A stretch of DNA of 8,394 nt from Methanobacteriota archaeon (GTDB lineage Archaea; Thermoplasmatota; Thermoplasmata; RBG-16-68-12): contig VBLV01000059.1 of NCBI GenBank assembly GCA_005879045.1, positions 1 through 8,394 of the forward strand. Direction: 5' to 3'. The notes beneath the pieces are model-generated. The model ran no database searches, was not told where the DNA came from, and worked only from the letters and a program-made list of their open reading frames with translations. Numbering within the stretch: position 1 is the stretch's first letter; every line of letters starts with the position of its first letter. The position numbers were made by a program, and so were the translations under genes. Positions 6,101 through 8,394 of this stretch are shown here, piece after piece.

Positions 6101-8394
6101 ACGTTGAATTCGCGCGAGAGATGCTCGTTCAGATTCAGGACAAGTTCGAGGATTCCGTCAAGCAACGCCTCGAAGAGGCGCGGGCCCAAGAGGCCAACGT
6201 GGCGACGAAGATGGAGGGCCTCGAGTCACGCCGGACGGAAGTCGAGACGCGAGCCGCCGAGGTCGAGTCGATGACTCAGCAGGCACGAGCCGTCCAGATG
6301 AAAATCGCCGCGGAGACCGAAGCGCTCGAGGCGAAAGAGCAGGACCTCATCCGACGGGAAAACGACCTGGTGGAAAACCGAAAGGCGGTCGATGAGCGGG
6401 CGCAGCAAACCGAAGAGCTCCGAACCTCCGTCGAGCGACGCACCGAGGAAAACCTGCAGCAGTCGGCCGAGATCGGCGCGAAGTCGGAAACGGTCCTGAG
6501 CCGAGAGCAGGCGGTGACCGCGCTGGAAGCGAGCCTTCGGCAGCGAGACGAGGCGCTCGTGACGGGGGAGACCAGCCTCCGAGAAGCGATGGAACGCCTT
6601 GCGACTGAGACGGCCACGGTCCAGGGGAGGCTGGACGAGGCCGGGCGGCGCGAGGAAGCCCTGAGCCGAGATCAGGCGGACCTGGCCAACGGCCGTGAGA
6701 AGTTCGAGGTGGAACAGAGAGAGCTGCTCGAGTTCAAGCGATCCATTGAAATCCGGGTCGGCACCGTGGAACAGAGCGAGATCGCGATGGGCCAGTTGTC
6801 CGAGGAACTCGCGGCGAGGGAGGCTCGCATCGCGCCCGACGAGGCACGACTCGCGGAGCGAACGGATGCACTTGCCCAGAAAGACGCCGAGCTGAAGGCC
6901 CACGAGAATCGGCTGACGACGAGGACACAGGCGCTCATTGCCCAAGCGGAAGATCAGAGCGCGCGGGAGATGACGCTCAAGGAGGACCGTGTGGTCCTAC
7001 AGGAAGCGCGGGGTGCGTTCGAGTCTGATCGGAGAGAATTCGAGGAACGCAGAACACAATATGACGAGGAATTGCGTCGACGGGGTGACGACCTCGATGG
7101 CCAGGCGAAGACGTTGGGTGAGAGTCAACTTCGCCTCGCGCAAGAGACGGAGACGTTCGAGGCTGAGCACACCGAAAAAAGCCAGACCATCCTCTCCCGG
7201 GAGATCGAGCTCGAAGCCCGCGAACAGTCCCTCCGAGAGAAGGAGGACACCGTCCGCGCCCAGGCAGAGGAGAACACGCGTCGCTTCGCGGAACTGGCGG
7301 CCCAGGACGAATCTCTGGAAATCGAGGCGGCGAAAGCGGACAAGATCCGCGGTGACCTCGATGCTCGGAAGGCTGACCTCGCGAGCCGCGCGAAAGAACT
7401 CGAAGGGGAGTCGGCTCGACTCCGAGACGAGGAGACGAAGGCGGCGGATGAGCGACGGACCTGGCAGACGACCCTGGAGTCCGAGCAGGCCCTCCTGAAG
7501 AATCAGCGGGACGCCTTCGAGCAGGAGGCCGCTTCGGCGCGAGCCGCGTGGGCGGACCGGATGATGCGGATCGAGGCGCGGGAGGTCGACCTGGAAGAGA
7601 AGGAAGAGAAAGTCCGGACCGACGTGGACTGGGTCGCCCGAAGCGACGAGGACCTCAAGCGTCGGGAGAAGGTGGTCGAAGACGCCGGGCAGACGGCTGC
7701 CGAGGCGAAAGCGAACGCAGAACGTGTTACGAAAGAGGCCGAACAACGGTTCCTCGAAATCGAGTCTCGGGAGCGGGCCCTCCGCGAAGAGGCGGCGCAC
7801 GAAGCGATTGAACTTACGAAACATACGGAGGCGTTGAAACAGCTCGAATCGGATTTGACCGCGAAACAAGCCGACTTCGAAAAGGAGCGAGCTGCCCAGA
7901 CCCTGCGACTCCAGGAGACGGAGACGGATCTCCAGACGAAAGCCCGAACCCTGGATGAGAAGGCCCGCGAGCTCGCGGAGCGGGGGAGCCGAATCGCGAC
8001 GATGGAGGAAACGTTCCGCCAGAGCGATCAACGCCTTCAGCAGGAGCGCGCGGACGTTCAAGCGACGGCGAAGCAGCTCGAATCCCAGCAACTCGAACTC
8101 GCGCAGCTCAAGGACCGCTACGAATCGGAAGCTGCGCGCGTCCGCAGCGAGGCGGAGGGCATGCGACAATCCGTCGCGGCCAAGGAGGCAGAACTGCACG
8201 CGGAGAGGGAACGGATCGAACGGGATTCGTCGGCCCTCCAAGATACCCTCGGCGCGAAAGCGAAGGAGATGTCGGTCCGGGAACGGTCGCTCACGGCGAG
8301 AGAGGCAGAGCTTCGAGCCGAGGAACAGGAGCTCGAGGCCCGCGGACGAGAACTCGAATCGAAAGAGCGCCAGGCAGAAGCTCAGTTGACCGAG
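1..8394 (+). CDS. Giant single-pass surface protein: repeat ectodomain, TM helix, cytosolic coiled coil (partial at both ends)
   Basis: Frame 1 is open from the first to the last base: 2798 codons, no stop. No start or stop codon is assigned; the protein begins upstream and continues downstream. The order is a repeat-built beta-rich ectodomain (1-1930), a Pro/Trp linker (1929-1936), one hydrophobic helix (1939-1956), Arg-rich flank (R1958, R1960, R1962), an alpha/beta domain (about 1965-2054) and a coiled coil (about 2055-2798 and beyond). By hand count there are about 55 N-X-S/T sequons before the helix and none after it, and basic residues follow the helix, so the N-terminus should be outside and the C-terminus inside. 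There are three cysteines in all (1043, 1072, 1985). No catalytic motif was recognised. I do not know a named family with this full architecture. A structural, adhesive or mechanosensory role is inference. No in-frame break is seen, so it reads as one intact gene rather than two. Confidence 0.93.
136..675 (+). repeat. Module A1, about 180 residues, first copy
   Basis: Residues 46-225. It starts with a Trp motif (WTVSGSWTNASTSASW at 47-62) and has a second flavour, GNWDTSGAGS, at 181-190. It contains LPG..AEF near 83-90 and TTLATSNLALTGGA at 126-139, and ends ILNASNGF..LTVSGT. Residues 155-225 match A2 residues 717-787 without gaps, 55 of 71 identical, and also align to A3. Sequons at N55, N71, N151, N159 and N212 fit an exported, glycosylated surface segment. 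Periodic LTVSG-like strands suggest a parallel beta-solenoid; that fold is inferred. Confidence 0.8.
754..888 (+). repeat. Module D2, second copy of D
   Basis: Residues 252-296. It is 31 of 41 identical to the start of the window with no gap and precedes module B1 in the same way D1 precedes A1. The stretch between A1 and D2 (residues 226-251) is a short Ser/Thr-rich connector in the same composition, with no motif of its own. Confidence 0.75.
889..1560 (+). repeat. Module B1, about 225 residues, first copy
   Basis: Residues 297-520. It opens like an A module (SWTASGSWTNSSASASW, 297-313) but then diverges. Where A has the TTLATSNLALTGGA region, B has a longer central part with ALTANGST near 398-405 and GGSINITQTV at 431-440, which reappears in B2 as GGSINVTQTL (1686-1695). 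Residues 431-453 and 1686-1708 share 15 of 23 positions. The closing Trp motif is NWDTSSATT (499-507). The two Trp motifs are about 195 residues apart, against about 130 in A, so B is a distinct, longer module type. Sequons include N306, N322, N341, N378, N402, N428, N435 and N442. Confidence 0.75.
1681..1821 (+). repeat. Module D3, variant D copy
   Basis: Residues 561-607. The AKGTNALTANAGFTMSGGAL segment corresponds to D4 (1503-1548): both carry AKG, then LTSTxGxVSIxGNV, then a Ser-Tyr-Ile-x-Phe-Gly-Ser ending before a Trp motif. It is looser against D1 and D2 but sits in the same position, immediately before a Trp-opened module. Residues 521-560 before it resemble the first part of the C modules (a G..F..LTVSGGT strand pattern). 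Confidence 0.65.
1822..2361 (+). repeat. Module A2, second copy of A
   Basis: Residues 608-787, in exact register with A1 at an offset of 562 residues. Shared landmarks are WTVSGSWTDNSTSASW, TMTFAALPG, a sequence close to AEFYNVTFDSGASTVTFTM, TTLATGNLGLTGGA, TMTGGASGTLTLTTG and ILNASNGF. Synonymous codons differ widely between the copies, so the duplication is not recent. Sequons include N617, N634, N655, N713, N746, N774 and N781. Confidence 0.8.
2362..2652 (+). repeat. Module E1, short post-A module
   Basis: Residues 788-884. It begins ITQSTGIDV and contains LTTGGLNITGGSNL (805-818), then a Trp motif AWTVSGSWDSTGPGS (853-867). It matches E2 (1368-1465) nearly without gaps, and both follow an A module. 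Downstream it is joined to C1, whereas E2 is followed by D4 and B2, so modules have been shuffled as blocks. Confidence 0.7.
2653..3117 (+). repeat. Module C1, closing domain of array 1
   Basis: Residues 885-1039. It has a solenoid-like first part and a different C-terminal part: YTWTH at 978-982, TITFTIGGN at 989-997, NVTKD at 1005-1009 and GQIIFTMLGSDP at 1022-1033. Residues 977-1033 align without gaps to 1864-1920 in C2; over 1005-1033 I count 18 of 29 identical. It lacks the Trp motif of A and B and occurs only at array ends, so it probably caps the solenoid, perhaps with an Ig-like or similar beta-sandwich fold (inference). Confidence 0.75.
3121..3330 (+). other. Array-opening domain with YWIGGTGSW motif and the only extracellular cysteine pair
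   Basis: Residues 1041-1110. Following SPCGGNR, the stretch YWIGGTGSWSQTGHWADSSG is followed by NGCSVPN and VFFDANSG. From memory, similar YWxGGxGxW..HW....SVP....xFD.NSG segments begin repeat arrays in large bacterial and archaeal surface proteins; I cannot search to confirm. Cys1043 and Cys1072 are the only cysteines before the membrane helix and could form a disulfide. It sits directly after capping module C1 and before A3, so it marks the start of the second array. Confidence 0.7.
3556..4101 (+). repeat. Module A3, third copy of A
   Basis: Residues 1186-1367. Landmarks match A1 and A2: TWTFAGSWSNNSTSTNW, LATSNLSLTGGS, LTGGASGTLTLTSGSW, GQWDTSGAGSTFARGNST and ATNGFNNLVVSGT. There is a small insertion relative to A1 near residues 1236-1245. 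Residues 1111-1185 between the opener and A3 are solenoid-like strands with no closer match in the window. Confidence 0.78.
4102..4395 (+). repeat. Module E2, second copy of E
   Basis: Residues 1368-1465. It aligns with E1: ITQNTALEV, then RLTTSGNNITGGANLAISGG, then a Trp motif SASGSWDTSGSSS (1437-1449). The following residues 1466-1502 (TIALGPAQGLASLIIAGNLS and on) resemble the first part of the C modules before the array continues into D4. Confidence 0.68.
4507..4647 (+). repeat. Module D4, variant D copy
   Basis: Residues 1503-1549. AKGPYSLTVNGNVTLAGGYL, then TSTLGSVSIAGNVNV, then SSYIAFGSG. It closely follows the D3 pattern and is placed before a Trp-opened module, here B2. Confidence 0.65.
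4648..5322 (+). repeat. Module B2, second copy of B
   Basis: Residues 1550-1774. It opens TWTISGNWTNASTSASW (1550-1566), then has LAGNEFG where A modules have LPG..AEF, GGALTANASI at 1651-1660, GGSINVTQTL at 1686-1695 and the closing motif GSWDTSSAAT (1750-1759). It matches B1 along its length with a two-residue shift. Unlike B1 it leads straight into a C module. Sequons include N1556, N1559, N1576, N1657, N1683, N1690, N1722 and N1730. Confidence 0.75.
5323..5778 (+). repeat. Module C2, membrane-proximal closing domain
   Basis: Residues 1775-1926. It is the counterpart of C1: YTWTH at 1865-1869, TITWTIGGN, TVTKD at 1892-1896 and GQVVFTMLGSDP at 1909-1920. It ends about 12 residues before the membrane helix, so the same domain type that ends array 1 also ends the whole ectodomain. 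Confidence 0.75.
5815..5868 (+). other. Single transmembrane helix with Pro/Trp entry and Arg-rich stop-transfer
   Basis: Residues 1939-1956 (YMLAIFPIGILLGVAMFA) are the only long uncharged hydrophobic run in the window. Just before it lies NPIPPPWWQSS (1928-1938), a stiff Pro/Trp linker of the kind expected at a membrane interface. Just after it come R1958, R1960 and R1962 and then K1965. By the positive-inside rule the C-terminal side is cytoplasmic, giving a type I (N-out, C-in) protein, in agreement with where the sequons lie. Confidence 0.88.
5893..6162 (+). other. Cytosolic alpha/beta domain, possibly roadblock/longin-like
   Basis: Residues 1965-2054. The predicted order is strand (AFLVDDNGRMIREFTL), helix (TYDQAVQAGILDAV), strand (PIKVAKYHGQTVRG), strand (ALGVVLLAYG), then a long helix (TLEHVEFAREMLVQIQDKFE) that runs into the coiled coil. 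The pattern of FLVDDNGRMI followed later by a hydrophobic VVLLAY strand and a final amphipathic helix recalls roadblock/longin-type domains attached to membrane proteins in archaea. That is a fold analogy from memory, not a search result. It contains the only intracellular cysteine (C1985). No kinase, ATPase or nucleotide-binding motif is seen. Confidence 0.55.
6163..8394 (+). other. Long cytoplasmic coiled coil, open at the window end
   Basis: Residues 2055-2798 and continuing. The segment is dominated by Glu, Arg, Ala, Leu, Lys and Gln, with strict heptad leucines in places: L2179, L2186, L2193, L2200, and again L2764, L2771, L2778, L2785. Recurrent ARE..L and RExxL patterns fit parallel or tropomyosin-like coiled coils. 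In about 744 residues there is one proline (P2279, in RIAPDEARL) and three tryptophans (2488, 2517, 2544). No Walker A or B, ABC signature or hinge domain of SMC/Rad50 proteins appears. What lies at the far end is outside the window, so the partner or terminal domain is unknown. Confidence 0.9.

Noticed and set aside
6997..8241. Long antisense open frame of 414 codons opposite the coiled coil
   Set aside because: It is Leu/Arg/Phe-rich, as expected when GC-rich Glu, Arg, Ala and Leu codons are read backwards. The + strand frame has clear heptads and continues the TM protein, so this is a shadow.
6121..8394. A separate coiled-coil gene starting at an internal Met such as residue 2041
   Set aside because: There is no stop codon upstream in the frame, and the helix containing that Met is the end of the alpha/beta domain that follows the membrane helix. 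One continuous protein is the simpler reading.
6163..8394. SMC, Rad50 or other chromosome-associated ATPase
   Set aside because: No Walker A or B, ABC signature or hinge is visible, and the coiled coil is attached to a membrane helix. Only general coiled-coil similarity remains.

Overview
The window lies wholly inside one gene. Frame 1 of the + strand reads through all 8394 bases (2798 codons) with no stop, and neither the start nor the stop codon is in view. I translated it codon by codon. The DNA is GC-rich by eye, with G or C favoured at third positions. There are no intergenic gaps, RNA genes, promoters, terminators, insertion sequences or CRISPR arrays. The other reading frames, including several long antisense ones, are shadows of this gene.

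The protein is a giant single-pass membrane protein. Residue numbers count from the first codon of the window. Residues 1-1930 are a Gly/Ser/Thr/Val/Asn-rich, beta-solenoid-like ectodomain built from diverged repeat modules. It has about 55 N-X-S/T sequons, only 6 lysines and only 2 cysteines. The modules form two arrays. The first (1-1039, its start upstream of the window) runs D1-A1-D2-B1-D3-A2-E1-C1. The second (about 1041-1926) runs opener-A3-E2-D4-B2-C2. Each array ends in the same C module, which finishes in FTMLGSDP. The second array opens with a YWIGGTGSW-type domain that holds the only two extracellular cysteines. A proline/tryptophan linker, one transmembrane helix (about 1939-1956) and an Arg-rich stop-transfer follow. 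Inside the cell come a compact alpha/beta domain of about 90 residues and then at least 740 residues of nearly uninterrupted coiled coil, still open at the window edge.

The organism is probably an archaeon, most plausibly a high-GC uncultured member of the Thermoplasmatota. The reasons are a type I membrane protein with a heavily sequon-bearing ectodomain, a small cytoplasmic domain resembling roadblock/longin-type modules as I recall them from that group, and the long cytoplasmic coiled coil. This is inference from architecture and memory, and a bacterial host is not excluded.

Functionally, the layout suggests a mechanical or adhesive link: a long, probably glycosylated outer stalk tied through one helix to a small cytosolic domain and a filament-like coiled coil that could reach 100 nm or more. 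Its partner is unknown, because both ends of the protein lie outside the window.
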